64,000 bases of DNA from NCBI GenBank assembly GCA_036583965.1, contig JAZBQD010000030.1, forward strand, positions 115,196,926 through 115,260,925, in the 5' to 3' direction. Position 1 is the first letter of the stretch, and the number at the start of each line of letters is the position of its first letter. The stretch is from Prunella strophiata. Its lineage: Eukaryota; Chordata; Aves; Passeriformes; Prunellidae. Made by a program: the position numbers and the translations under genes. Below are positions 45,155 to 59,815 of the stretch, in pieces. Under the pieces are notes generated by a model. It searched no databases. It was not told the DNA's origin and saw only the letters and a program-made list of their open reading frames with translations.

Positions 45155-45395
45155 CTCCCAGGGAACAGGGACAGGAGCAGAGGGAACGGCCTCAGGCTGG
45201 GCCAGGGCAGGCTCAGCTTGGCCAGCAGCAGGAATTTGCCCATGGAAAGGCTGCTCAGGCCTTGGCAGGGGCTGCCCAGGGAGCTTTGCAGTGCCCATCC
45301 CTGCAGGTGTCCCCTGCAGGTGGCACTGAGTGCTCTGGGCTGGGGACAAGGGTGGGGGGGTCTCTTCCAGCCCCAGGGATTCTGTGATCACCAGA
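45155..45395 (+). mobile_element. CR1 LINE fragment
   Basis: Sense: 'gaacggcctcaggctgggcc', 'ggctgcccagggagctttgc' and 'agtgctctgggctggggaca'. It is the same subfamily as 14130 and 56436 but starts after the VNTR position. Confidence 0.8.
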
Positions 45396-45819
45396 GCAGG
45401 GTCTCCCAGAGCCTAAAGTGCTCACACATGGAATTTAGAAAGATTGGCTCCTCAGGCAAGTGATTCATCACTGGAACAGCAGAGATGTGAGTGAAGAAAA
45501 GAGCAAATCAGACCCAAAACCTGCTCCAGGAGGAGGACTCTGCCCCCATGCTGAGGGCAAGGCTTTCCACAGGCTCTGGTGAAGCTTTCAGCACCAGTGC
45601 ATGTGCTCAGGTGTTACAGGGAGGTGCATTGCTCCCCCTCAGCACCTGCATTTCTGGTTTGTGGTGGGAGTTGTTATTTTCCTTCTGAGACAGGAGCCTG
45701 TGTGTCATTTGCTGCCTTTTGCATTTATTCTGTGATTTGTTCCCTACCCAGAGCCCTAGTCAGTCTCTCTGGGCTTTTCTGCCCTGTGCAATGGGCAGAT
45801 CCTAGTGCCTGGTGCAGGG

Positions 45820-46025
45820 TGAGGGGAGGAAACAGGGCTTGTGGTGTAGGGCCAGGGCTGAGCAGACCCTGCTTTGGGAAGGAAATTCTGGATTCACAGA
45901 TTCCTCCCAGGCAGGAGGTGCTGAGGGGAGGGAACAGGGTTTGTGGTGTAGGGCCAGGGCTGAGCAGACCCTGCTTTGGGAAGGAAATTCTGGATTCACA
46001 GATTCCTCCCAGGCAGGAGGTGCTG
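45820..46025. repeat. Tandem duplication, 102-bp period
   Basis: The block containing 'gtggtgtagggccagggctg', then 'gaccctgctttgggaaggaa' and 'cagattcctcccaggcagga', occurs twice with period 102 bp and only one or two differences. It is followed by a small CpG-rich patch (46026-46057, 'ctcgcgaaagcggccggagc'). Confidence 0.9.
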
Positions 46026-46619
46026 CTCGCGAAAGCGGCCGGAGCTGCCGGCTGTCACCCAAACATTGTCCCCTGTGCTGACCAACACTGGCACGAGCCA
46101 CAGCTCCTTCAGGAGGGGGGGAGGTTCCTCCCCAGTGCCAGCACCTGTGCCAGCAGCTGTGCTGTTAAAGCTGCCTGGGAGGCTGCTGAGCTGAGTGCTT
46201 GAGGTGCTGTAGAGAGGGTAGAGGCATTTTGGGCTGGTAAGGCTGACACTGATTTGGGGGCATAAACGTAGTTATAATGCAAGTTAGCTGCTTCCTAGCT
46301 CACGTTTCTGTGTCTGTCTCCTCAGGCCTGTAGCTGCTTTTTCCTGGGGTGTTTTGTGCTATTTTAATGCTCTAAATGCTTTGTCTTGCTTCTGTGTTCT
46401 GCAATATTCTTCTTAAAATGTGTGTGGTTCAGACCCTTGTGCTGTGTCAATGAGGAATGGGAAGGAATTTCCTTGGTTAAGTCTTGACGTTGGTTGATTG
46501 GTTTGGGGTTGGTTTTTAGGTTGTTTTCTAGAAAATGACTATAAATTGGTCCTAGCCTCTAGGCAGGCAGGGGAGGCCAAGGCACAATGTGTGAAATGTC
46601 ATTTATTGCTCAAATCAGA

Positions 46620-46715
46620 CCAGGCTGGAGCATCCTGGCATGGTGGGAGGTGACCCTGCCCGTGGCAGGGGTGGAATGAGATGGGCTTTAAGATTTGTGA
46701 TTCTGTGATGATTCA
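46620..46715 (+). mobile_element. CR1 LINE 3' remnant
   Basis: Sense: 'gaccaggctggagcatcctg', 'ggcatggtgggaggtgaccc' and 'agatttgtgattctgtgatg'. Confidence 0.75.
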
Positions 46716-47218
46716 GGTCTCCACTGGAGAGCTCAGGAGAGGGTTTCCAAGTCTCAGACACAGATAAAGAAAATGTTTTCCTGTCTCAGCATAGCCCTGA
46801 AGTCCACATGGGCCTCCTGCAGCTCCTGGCCCACACAAGGTGCTGTGTTTGGTGCATTCCCTGCCCCTCTGAACACTCAGGAGAGACATCCCTGCACTCC
46901 CCATGCCTTGGGGCACAAGGTTTGGGGCTGGAAGCTTCTCTCTGAAGCAGTGGGGTGGCAAAAGGACCCCAAAGTGAGGGGGTGTCTCTCGTGGCTCAGG
47001 GGCTGATGGAGTGCTCAGCCCGAGCTCCCCCAGGGCTGTTTGTCCCCACGGTGGTGTTGTCCCCATGATAATAGTGCCTGACCTTGCAGCCTGCCTGGGG
47101 GGGCTGCTCCGTGTCCTTGGTGCCATCGAGGTGTCCTGGAGGAGCTGCCGGCTCCTCGGGAGTGCCCGGCCCCTGCAGCACCTCCCTCGCTGCTGCTGCT
47201 GGCATTAAAACCCTCTCC

Positions 47219-47750
47219 TGGCTGTCCCCTCTCCTGGCTGTCCCCTCTCCTGGCTGTCCCCTCTCCTGGCTGTCCCCTCTTTGCTCAGCCCTGTCCCCTC
47301 TCTCTCAGCGCTGTCCCCTCTCTGCCAGGTCTGTCCTCTCTCTCTCAGCGCTGTCCCCTCTCTGCCAGCCCTGTCCCCTCTCTGCCAGCCCTGTCCCCTC
47401 TCTGCCAGCGCTGTCCCCTCTCTGCCAGCCCTGTCCCCTCTCTGCCAGCCCTGTCCCCTCTCTCTCAGCGCTGTCCCCTCTCTCTCAGCGCTGTCCCCTC
47501 TCTCTCAGCGCTGTCCCCTCTCTCTCAGCGCTGTCCCCTCTCTCTCAGCGCTGTCCCCTCTCTCCCAGCCCTGTCCCCTCTCTCCCAGCCCTGTCCCCTC
47601 TCTGCCAGCGCTGTCCCCTCTCTCCCAGCCCTGTCCCCTCTCTCCCAGCCCTGTCCCCTCTCTCCCAGCCCTGTCCCCTCTCTCCCAGCGCTGTCCCCTC
47701 TCTCTCAGCGCTGTCCCCTCTCTCTCAGCCCTGTCCCCTCTCTCCCAGCA
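47219..47750 (+). repeat. Pyrimidine-rich tandem repeat immediately upstream of the folate receptor start
   Basis: Four copies of a 16-bp unit (cctctcctggctgtcc, 47219-47282) are followed by 23 copies of a 20-bp unit (ctgtcccctctctctcagcg and variants, 47291-47750). Each 20-mer is a pyrimidine tract ending in CAG, which is the form of a 3' splice acceptor. The last unit ends 9 bases before the ATG, so the real acceptor for the start exon, if there is an upstream non-coding exon, must lie in or just after this array. Confidence 0.9.
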
Positions 47751-47759
47751 GTTCCCGGG

Positions 47760-50589
<2,830 letters not shown>

Positions 50590-50873
50590 CCCCTCTGGGG
50601 GGCCATGGCCAGGGCTGCTCCAGCTGCCCTGCAGGGGAACCGGCTCAATAACTCTGTCTGTCTGTCTGTCTGTGCTCAGCACAAGCTGTGTTGCTGGACC
50701 TTGGTATCCCCTCTTGACTGCTGACCAGAGCAGGGATTTCTGTGCCTCTGGGGGAGGAGCAGGGCAGTCTCTGCTGTGCTGTGGGAGCTGCTGCACATCT
50801 CTTCCCCCATGGCCCTGTGCTGCCCTGGCTGAGCTCCTTTGGGCTGCTGTGACTCCCTGCAGGGTGCCTTGAG

Positions 50874-50879
50874 AATAAA
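50874..50879 (+). terminator. FOLR1: Folate receptor poly(A) signal
   Basis: AATAAA 285 bp after the stop codon, followed by 'gtctggctctgg' and a GT-rich stretch (ttgttgtgctgatgtg) suited to a downstream cleavage element. A (TCTG)n run lies in the 3' UTR at about 50655-50672. Confidence 0.75.
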
Positions 50880-51009
50880 GTCTGGCTCTGGATCAGCCTT
50901 GTTGTGCTGATGTGAAATACCCCTGAGGAGGGGGGGTGTCCTGGGGGTGGTGGTGGTTGTGGGGTCTGTAAAAGTAGGAATTGGCCTGGGGGGAGGAAAG
51001 GTAATAAAA

Positions 51010-51560
51010 TTATAAAATGGTTTGGGTTGGAAGAGATGTCAAATCTCATTTCTTTCCACTCTCCTCCACTGGGCAGGGACACCTCCCACTGTGCCAGGCT
51101 GCTCCCAGCCCCAGTGTCCAGCCTGGCCTTGGGCACTGCCAGGGATCCAGGGACAGCCACAGCTGCTCTGGGCACCCTGTGCCAGGGCCTGCCCACCCTG
51201 CCAGGGAACAATTCCTCATTCCCAATCTCCCAGCCAGCCCTGCCCTCTGGCACTGGGAGCCATTCCCTGGGTCCTGTCCCTCCATCCTTGTCCCCAGTCC
51301 CTCTGCAGCTCTCCTGGAGCCCCTTCAGGCCCTGCCAGGGGCTCTGAGCTCTCCCTGGAGCTGCTCCTCTCCAGGTGAGCACCCCCAGCTCTGCCAGCCT
51401 GGCTCCAGCCCTGTGGCTCCTCTGGGCTCTCTCCAGCAGCTCCAGGTCTCCCTGTGCTGGCCCCAGGGCTGGGGCAGAGGGCAGAACTGTCCCTGCTGTG
51501 CCCCTGGCCAGGGGCTGTGGGCAGGACCCTCCCTGTCCCTGCTCAGCCCAGGTGAGCTGG
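51010..51560 (-). mobile_element. CR1 LINE fragment
   Basis: Antisense: 'aaaatggtttgggttggaag', 'cactgtgccaggctgctccc' and 'ccagctctgccagcctggct', and body sequence 'ctccagcagctccaggtctc'. At about 550 bp it is one of the longer CR1 copies. Confidence 0.85.
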
Positions 51561-52954
51561 CTCAGCCCTGCCCACACCTGCCCTGGGCTAAAGGTGAAGG
51601 TTCCCAGACCTGCAGGACCTGGGCAGAGATTTGCTGCTCTGCTTGTTTGGGGTTTTTCTTCCTCTGAGGCAGAAACTTCAGCCAAGTCCTGCAGGGGTGG
51701 AAGAGCTGGGTGCCCTGCCTGGACAGAGAGGGGCCCTGCTGCTTTTGGGGCTGGATAAAGCAGAAACCAGCCTGACTCCTCAAAGCTCCACATCCTGAGG
51801 AGGTGAAGGTGTGGCAGAGCAGGGGAAGCACCTGAGAAAGGACCCCCAGGTGACAGCACTGACCCCTTCCCTGCAGCTGCTGAGCTGGCACAGCCCAGAG
51901 ACACATGGCTGCCACTCCAGGGCCTTTATCCTATAAAAGCCCAGTCCCAGGTTTTTAATCTGGGCATCTTCTAACACCCCCTTTGCCTGGGTACCTTCTG
52001 GGGATGCCCCTCAAGGCTGGGCCAGAGAGATTTGTCCACAGCCCCTGGTCTGGGTGAGTGACATCAATCCCTGCTCAGTGATGGGGTTTGCTGTTTTGAA
52101 CAGAATTGCTTCAATCTTGTTTCAAATATTATCCTGGTAGTTGTAGCTACCTGTGCTGTGCAGTAAATAATGCTGATTCATCTGAATCATTTATTTATAT
52201 AAATATATTTGGGTTCTCAGCCTCAGTCCTGGAGGATGAAGTCAGGTAAAGGTTCAATCACAGCTTTACAGCAGCCATGGACCCAGCCTGGGGCTGGGCT
52301 TGGACCCAGCCTCACCCAGAGGCCCCTCTGGGGAGGAGCTCAGGAGCCACGGGATCCAGCTGGGGTAGGGAGGTGGTCTGGGGGTCTGTGGGGAGTGTTT
52401 GGGGTCCTTTCTGCTCCTCAGGACTCAGTGGGGGATCTCATGGCAAACCCACTCTGCCCATGGGGCAGGGCCAGGGCTGCCTGGGCCAGGCCAAGTCCAG
52501 GCTGCAGAGCTTTGTAGTACTTCAAATATTTTCAGGAGGTTTTAGATCAGAGCAGCCATTTCCAGAAGCTTTTCTGGCACGTTTTTATTTTAAAATGTTC
52601 CTCTGCCACAGCTGATCACTAATTCCCTGCCTTTACATGAAACAGAGAAGCACTTTCCCTCTCTAACCTAAATATGATGCATTTAATCTAATTGCTCTAA
52701 ATGCACTCTCTTGTCTCCAAAACTTGAATGTGGAGCCCACAACTGACCAGGGCTAAGAAATGTTTTCTAGCCCTGTGTGGGGGGTGAGGTTTGCCCTGCC
52801 TGCCCCAGGCAGGGACAGGGAAGAGAGGAGCGAAAACCAAAGAGCTCAGAAGGCAGAGCTGCTGGAGAGGAGGGGAGTGTGCTCTGGGCAGCTCCTGTGT
52901 GGCCTCTGCCCAGCCCTGCTGCTCTGTCCCACAGGTGTCACAGGTGTCCTCGTT

Positions 52955-53320
52955 GCTGTCACCTTTAGTTTTGGAGAAATCCAGCAAAAGTTGCACATTT
53001 GGAAGCTGGAAGCCCACCGTGGGCCAGTGGGAGTGGCCGCAAAAAGTGGCCATTTTCCATGGGAAAATGAAGTAATTTCCCCAGGCTCTGGGTTTAAGCT
53101 GAAAGGTGGGAATTTGGGCTCCAGTGGCATGCCAGGTCCTCGTTGCTGGCACCTTTGGTTTTGGAGAAATCCAGCAAAAGTTGCAGATTTGAACGTCGGG
53201 AGCTCACTGGGGCCATGGAAAATGGCCACTTCTTGCAGCCACTCACACCGGCCCAGAATGGGCTTCCAGCTTCCAAATGTGCAACTTTTGCTGGATTTCT
53301 CCAAAACTAAAGGTGACAGC
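52955..53320. repeat. Inverted repeat with 108-bp arms, plus a truncated third copy in the loop
   Basis: The left arm 52955-53062 and right arm 53213-53320 are reverse complements with about 7 mismatches in 108 and no indels. The outer 58 bp are identical (including 'gagaaatccagcaaaagttg'). The 150-bp loop contains a partial third copy in the left arm's orientation at about 53141-53192. I do not recognise the family: it is not CR1-like and I found no terminal target-site duplication. Confidence 0.8.
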
Positions 53321-54049
53321 TCACTGGGATCCTGCAGAGGAGAGGGGGGACCTGCTCCTGCCCCAAGCCCACGGGGGCAGCCTGTGCCTGGGAGGAGATC
53401 TGCCCTCGTGCTGCCAGCCAGGATGGTTTGTCCTGGAAGGTGGGATGAGCTCCAGGAGAGGCTGCAGCTCCTCCCGAGGCACCCCCAGCTCAGCCCTGAG
53501 AGCTCTCAGCACTTTCTGGCTTTCACCCAGAGAAGGGGGATTGTGCAGCTGGGCCAGGAGAATGAGCCCAGGCTGAGGAAGGGGGTGCCCAAAGCAGGGG
53601 CTCAGGGGGGAGCTGGGGGCTGCTCTGGGGGCTGACCAGGAGTGGGATCAGAGGGGAGGGGGTCCTGGCAGGGCCAGCAGAGGCTGGGCTGGAGCACAAG
53701 GGGATGCAGAGCAGGGGAGGCACTGCAGGCACAGAGGCAGGACCTGGGAGGAAGAGGAAAATGAAGTGTTTGGTCTCAGCCCTGTCCCAAAATCCTTTCT
53801 ACCCCCTGGGATAGCTGAGTTTTGTCCATCTCATGGATTTCCCCCAACAGGAATATGCAGGGACATGACATTCTCCGTGGTGCCCATGGTGATTGTTTCA
53901 AGGAGAGAAGAAATGCCCCTGAGCAGGACCTTCACTGCTGCAGATCTTCATTCTGTGGGGTGTTTTATTTGCTTTTGTTTGTCTGGGGTTTGTAGCTGAA
54001 AGCACTGGCCCTCAGCAAGGTGGGAATGGGAATACTGAGGCAGGGATAT

Positions 54050-54195
54050 CTCCTTGTCCCTGGGTCCCTGGCAGTGCCCAAGGCCAGGCTGGACTCTGGG
54101 GCTGGGAGCAGCCTGGCACAGGGGAAGGTGTCCCTGCCATGGCAGGGGTGGCTCTGGGTGGGATTTAGGGTCCCTCCAACCCAAACCACTCCAGA
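54050..54195 (+). mobile_element. CR1 LINE 3' fragment
   Basis: Sense: 'ggtccctggcagtgcccaag', 'gcagcctggcacaggggaag' and 'caacccaaaccactccagaa'. Confidence 0.85.
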
Positions 54196-55018
54196 ATTTC
54201 ACATTGCACAATGGCAGTGCCCAGGAGGTCACATTTCAGGAACCCATGGGGTTCATTAGAGATGGATCAAAATATCTTTTATTTTTTTCCCCAAACCTCA
54301 CCAATGCAATGATTAGTCAAGAAGGGCAGTAGAAGGCACCTGGCATAAACTCCCACCTTTGTGGTGATCCCTGGCATGAGAAAAAACCAGAAGTGATGAT
54401 TTACAGAAGGAAATGGCACAAGCATGGAAAGCAAAGAGGATGGGAAGGCAAGAAGTGATTTGCATTCAGCAAGAGGCAGATGAAAGTACAAGCTGCTCTG
54501 TTATTCAAATGGTGGGGAAGCACAGGGAGTGATGGATGCTGTGACCAGGCGTGGCAGTTACTTGGTTCTTGCTTATAGATTATTTTTCCTGAAGTAGTCT
54601 AACATCAGCAGGAAAGTAAGAAATCAGGGAGAGTAGGGGAAAAAAATTAAAAGCTAATCAAACAGATGGTTTAAAATGAGCAGGGCAGGGTAAGGGCAGG
54701 GTGACAATTCCCCTGGAAGCACTTAGAGAGGGGCAGGAGCAGCCCAAGGGCTGCTGGCAGAGACCTTGGAGGATGAGCAGAAGATAAATGGGAATGAAAA
54801 CCAGCGTGGAGTGAGGCAACAGGAGATGTGGAAGAGGGCAAAGAACCACTGGGATTAACATTCAGTTCCTGGAAAATTGTGAATCAGAGAAGCCCAGTCC
54901 CTACAGAGCACAGGCAGCAGCAACTGAGGATTCTCAGGAACAAATTGTGACAAAGTGCTGTAATTTCTCCTGCAGCTGGGGCAGCATGTCCCCCTGCCAG
55001 GGCACAGCCAGGGCATGG

Positions 55019-55310
55019 GGCTGGGACAGGGCTGGGACACAGCTGGACACATCTGGGACACACCTGGACAGGGCTGGGACAGGGCTGGGACACACCTGAG
55101 ACACAGCTGGACAGGGCTGGGACAGGGCTGGGGCACAGCTGGACAGGGCTGGGACAGGGCTGGGACACAGCTGGACACATCTGGGACACAGCTGGACAGG
55201 GCTGGGACAGGGCTGGGACACAGCTGGACAGGGGTGGGGCACAGCTGGACACACCTGGGACACCCCTGGGACAAGGCTGGGACACAGCTGGACAGGGCTG
55301 GGACAGGGCT
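55019..55310. repeat. Minisatellite with about 20-bp units
   Basis: Alternating blocks 'ggctgggacagggctgggac' and 'acagctggacacatctggga' for about 290 bp. Irregular order; open on the minus strand as a Cys-Pro-rich false frame. Confidence 0.85.
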
Positions 55311-56054
55311 CACCCAGCACCTTCAGAAACAAGAGTGACCTGAGCAGAGCTACCCCAAAAGGGAGGACAAGGCTCCCGTGAAGGATGGAGTTATCAGTTA
55401 TTCATTGCTGAAGATGAAGGACGTGCTCTGATTTCTGCAGTTGCTCTCATCAGTGAGCTCTTCAGGAACCAGCCTGTCTTTGGGGTGGGAGTGCTGCTGT
55501 TGTCCCACACTGGGGACACAGAGCTGCTCTTCCCTGAAGGATCTGGCCTTTAATGCCTGCATTCCATGGGAGTGCAGCAGGCTCAGTGCTTGCTGTGCTG
55601 CCTGCAGTGCTTGGGGTAACTGCAGCCTCCCTCTGCTGCTTCCACAGCACCAAACCCCAGTGGAGGCACCTTCCATGGGGGAACACAAGGACCCATGAGC
55701 AGCAAAACAGTTCAAATTCCACAGGATGTGAAGCACTTGGGCTCCTTTCAGGCACAAGGGCTTTATGGAGGTGCCATGCAGGAATGTTAGAGCAGATTTC
55801 CTGAGCACCCTTCTGGGTTGGTTTGGGTGAGCTGCTGTCTCTCAGGGGGGCAGATGGACTACACCATCTCTCAAGGCTCCCTGTATTCCTACTCTGCATA
55901 TTTCCCTCAGAAATTTCAGGTTAGATGTTTCTTTTCCACCACTGCCCTGCACATCTCGCTTGCTGTTTGTGCATTTTGAGGTTCCTCATGTGCACCCAGG
56001 GCAGCTTCTCCTGCTGGTGATGGGCTGATCTTCACTACCAGTGAGAGGGGGTCT

Positions 56055-56150
56055 GCAATCACAGAATCCCAGCAGGTTTGGGTTGGAAGAGACCTTAAAG
56101 ATCACCTTGTTCCACCCCCTGCCATGGGCAGGGACCCCTCCCACCAGAAG
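56055..56150 (-). mobile_element. CR1 LINE 3' remnant
   Basis: Antisense: 'aatcacagaatcccagcagg', 'tttgggttggaagagacctt' and 'gttccaccccctgccatggg'. Standard avian CR1 end. Confidence 0.85.
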
Positions 56151-56435
56151 TGGGTGTTATTTCAGTGACAATGAAGAGCTGGGCCTTGGTGAGGAGCCAC
56201 AAACCCTGCCTGGATTCTCATCAGCAGATCCCGTGGGCTGGCTGGATTTCTCAGCTTTGAAAATTAAACCCTTACCTAAAGCTGAGGGGGAGGTGTGTTT
56301 GTTTTTCCTGAGCATCCTGGGCTTAAGCCAGACTTTGCACTCTGTGAGTCTCATCCAGACTTAGTCTGGGGACCTGACTTTGAGCAAAGCTGGCACTGCA
56401 GGAATGCTGAGTGTTAGGAGAGGGTCAGTCCATGA

Positions 56436-57030
56436 GGAGGGGCTGAGGGAGCTGGGAAGGGCCTGGAGAATCCCTGAGGAGCTGGGAAGGGAATGGAGAA
56501 TCCCTGAGGGAGCTGGGAAGGGAATGGAGAATCCCTGAGGAGCTGGGAAGGGAATGGAGAATCCCTGAGGAGCTGGGAAGGGAATGGAGAATCCCTGAGG
56601 GAGCTGGGAAGGGAATGGAGAATCCCTGAGGAGCTGGGAAGGGAATGGAGAATCCCTGAGGAGCTGGGCAGGGGCTGAGCCTGGAGCAAAGGAGGCTCAG
56701 GGGGCCCTTGTGGCTCTGCACAAGTCCCTGCCAGGAGGGCACAGCCGGGGGGGTCGGGCTCTGCTCCAGGGAACAGGGACAGGAGCAGAGGGAACGGCCT
56801 CAGGCTGGGCCAGGGCAGGCTCAGCTTGGCCAGCAGCAGGAATTTGCCCATGGAAAGGCTGCTCAGGCCTTGGCAGGGGCTGCCCAGGGAGCTTTGCAGT
56901 GCCCATCCCTGCAGGTGTGCCCTGCAGGTGGCACTGAGTGCTCTGGGCTGGGGACAAGGTGGCCATGGGGCACAGCTGGCACTCCATGGGCTGGCAGGGC
57001 TCTGCCAGCCCCAGGGATTTGGGGTTCTGG
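56436..57030 (+). mobile_element. CR1 LINE fragment with the 30-bp VNTR
   Basis: The array of about eight 30-bp units (56436-56672, 'gggaagggaatggagaatcc') is followed by the same CR1 body and tail as at 14130-14800 ('ctcagggggcccttgtggct', 'cctcaggctgggccagggca', 'agtgctctgggctggggaca'). Confidence 0.85.
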
Positions 57031-58429
57031 GATTTGTGGCTGCACATGGATTTTCCCTTCAGAACTCTCCATGCAGACAGGGTTTCCCCTCCTGACTCCC
57101 CTGTGGGGCCACAAGGATCCCTAAAAGCTTAACTGATCAAAGATGAGCCAAGTGTGACCAGAGGCTGTTCTTTCATCAGCACATTTTATAGAAGGAAAGT
57201 TCTTCTGCAAGATTTATCTCCCAGCTCCAGCCTTTGGGCTAATGAAAGAAATTATCTCTCTTGAAAAATAAAAATGCAAAAGGCAGGGTCAGGCATCTGA
57301 TAAAATCCCCGTTTTCAGAAAAATGCATCATTAATTGAGGTTGTTTGCTGCAGGGAAAAGTGGCCCAGCACTACAATGACTCACTTTTCCAATATTTATC
57401 CAGAACCATTTTCTAACCCTGAATCCAGCACTCCCCACAGCAAAACCAGGTGCCTGTGATGACTGAGGATGAAGTAATCACTGCCCTGCTTCCCAGGGTG
57501 AGTCACCTGGATCCCAAGGCTCTGGTGTCAGGGTCTCTGCAGAGGTCAGTGATGAATGTCACCCCACGAGGCTTTCATTCCCAGAACTGGTGATATTATG
57601 AGATAAGCTGGATAATGAAACCCCCATAACACTGACCACTGGGCACAGATCATCCTTCACCTGGCTGTTGTTGCAGCTGAAAGGAGGAGCAGTGAAAGTG
57701 CCCAGAAGCAGGGGTTTATACTCAAGGAGGGCTTCAGAGACCTCACCCTGCTCTCAGCCAAGACCTTCCCATCCCCTCACTTGCTGTTTTCTCCCTGGAT
57801 CTCTGCCCCTGCTCAGCTCCTGCCCTGGCAGGCTCACCCTGCAGCAGGGAGCTCTGCCTGGCTCAGCTGGCAGCCCCAGGGACACCCAGCACTCCTGTGC
57901 TGGAGCCTGGCTCAGATCTGGCTGTCCCCATGCAGGAGCTGCACCCCTCACTGCAGGGCAGAAACACACCCTGGACCTCCCCGTGGCTGCAGTCAACCCT
58001 TTGGGTTCCTCATCCCTGGATCTCCCCCAACTTTACCACCACTGAGCCCTTCTTGAGGCTTCCTCTGTGGGCTCTGCAGGGTCCAACAGGACTCAGATAT
58101 CCTGAATCCTCACCCTGCTTTGTCTCAGCCAGAAAGGCCAGGCTGCCCCTCTCCAAAGTGAGCTGAGCTCCCCAAAGGCCCAGCAGTGAGTGGCTGAGGA
58201 GTTTTACCTTTGCTGTTGTACCAGAGCTGTGCTGCATCCCTCACAGTTACTTTCTCTTTTCTTTAAGCCACAAGTGTCGATCTGAAAGCTGGATGAAGCA
58301 GATGCTCTCACCTTCCACTTGTCCTCCTGGGGAGTAGAAGGATTTTGGGAGCAGGCAACAAACACAACCAACTTCTTGAAGGGAGGCTGTGGACAGGTGG
58401 GGTCAGTCTCTTCCACCAGGCAGCAGCTG

Positions 58430-58705
58430 ACAGAACCAGAGGACACAGCCTCAAGCTACCTCAGGGAAGGTGGAGGTTGGATATTAGGAAAACATTTTCA
58501 CTGAAAGAATAACAAAGAACTGGAATGCTCTTCCCAGAGAGGTGGTGGAATCACCATCTCTGGATGTGTTTAAAAAAAGGCTGGACATGGCACTTGGTGC
58601 TATAGTCTAGATTCTGAGTTGAGGTGTTAGCACATAGGCTGGACTCAATGATCTTAGAGGTCTCTTCCAACCTCATTACTCTGTGATTCTGTGATTCTGT
58701 GAGTG
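58430..58705 (+). mobile_element. CR1 LINE 3' end with octamer tail
   Basis: Sense: 'ggaggttggatattaggaaa', 'agaggtggtggaatcaccat', 'gatcttagaggtctcttcca', and the terminal repeats 'attctgtgattctgtgattc'. This copy retains the classical CR1 3' terminus and belongs to a different subfamily from the GC-rich copies. Confidence 0.9.
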
Positions 58706-59529
58706 TAAAATAATTTCCATAGAGGAAGATGTGGGTGAACCCAGAGTCTCCATGGAAGGGGAATGGCTGGAGGGTGGAGCAGGGCTCTGAGGTGCCCTGG
58801 GGGGCTGGGGAAGGTCACTCAGGTCTAATTGCTTGCTCTCCCTTAATGCAAGAACTAAGCTGCATTCAATAAAATAGCAGGTGGCAAATTTAAAACCAGT
58901 TACAGGAGGCATTTTTCCCTCAGCAGGATTAATCTTTGGAACATTTTGTCAGAGCAAACTGCAAACACCAAAACCTGCAGAGGCTTCACCAAGCGGTGGG
59001 AGAAATCCACAGGAAGAACAAATCCATTACAGAATATCCCCACAAAGCAGATCTCCTGGCTCAGATGGGTGGAGGCTGGCACAGATCCCCCTGTGCCCTC
59101 CAGGTGCTGTTTCCCACCTGAGCACTGCCCAGGGCACAGCAAAGGGAGCCCGGGGGCTCTCCAGCACCCCGGGGTGACCCCAGCTGCCCTCCCAGAGCCA
59201 GGGCAGACAGAGGGGCCCTGGAGGGGCCCCAGCCCCGTGGAGCTCCCCTGGTGTGAGGTGACAGGAGAGGGGAGCCCGCGGGGCCAGGACTCCTTCACCA
59301 TCATCCTCACCCAGCCACGGTGAAACCACTCCTGAGCTGCTGCACCCCCCCTGCACAGCAGAATTCTGCCTCAGGGGCTGCTGCTCCGTGGTGGCTCTGG
59401 TGCCAGAAGTGCCCAGGCCCCGTGAAGATTCATTCCAAATGCAGTTTATTGGATCTAACACTCTAAAAATGAGAGGGCAGTAAAGACAACCTGCTGGAAC
59501 CCCAGCTGTGCTGGGATGCAGCTCCTGGG

Positions 59530-59745
59530 GAGTCACAGAATCAGGGGGGCTCCAGGCTGGGAAAGATCTCTGCAGTCCAAGCCTGGACCCAGCCGTGCCA
59601 CCACGGTCACCCCCATGTGTCCCCAGGTGCCACATCCACGTTTCTTTGAACACTCCCAGGGCTGTGGCCCCACCACTGAGCTGGGCAGCTGTGCCAGGGC
59701 TGGACAGCCCTTCCATGGAGCAATGCCAGCCTTGCAGCTGGCCAG
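59530..59745 (-). mobile_element. CR1 LINE 3' fragment
   Basis: Antisense: 'gagtcacagaatcagggggg', 'ccccaggtgccacatccacg' and 'tttctttgaacactcccagg'. Same classical type as the 58430 copy. Confidence 0.8.
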
Positions 59746-59815
59746 AGCAGTTCCACACACAGCTCAGCTGGCCACGACAGCAATGGGCTCTACGTGCCAC
59801 CAAACACCAGAGCAG

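Larger units (their letters stand above)
39013..47218. other. Upstream control interval between globins and folate receptor, no gene seen
   Basis: No coding exon is recognised. It includes CR1 fragments, a 500-N gap and a 102-bp duplication (listed), as well as scattered GATA motifs. In chicken the matching interval contains hypersensitive sites HS1-HS3, the HS4 insulator and condensed chromatin. The sequence here is not close enough to the chicken HS4 core for me to name it. Confidence 0.5.
51561..59815. other. Gene-free interval downstream of the folate receptor
   Basis: No exon with recognisable homology was found on either strand. It is a mix of CR1 fragments, a 53-kb inverted repeat and a 55-kb minisatellite (each listed), with unique sequence between. 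An AT-rich patch with 'tttatttatataaatatatt' lies at 52190-52210. A coding gene with short exons and no familiar motif could be missed by eye. Confidence 0.5.
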
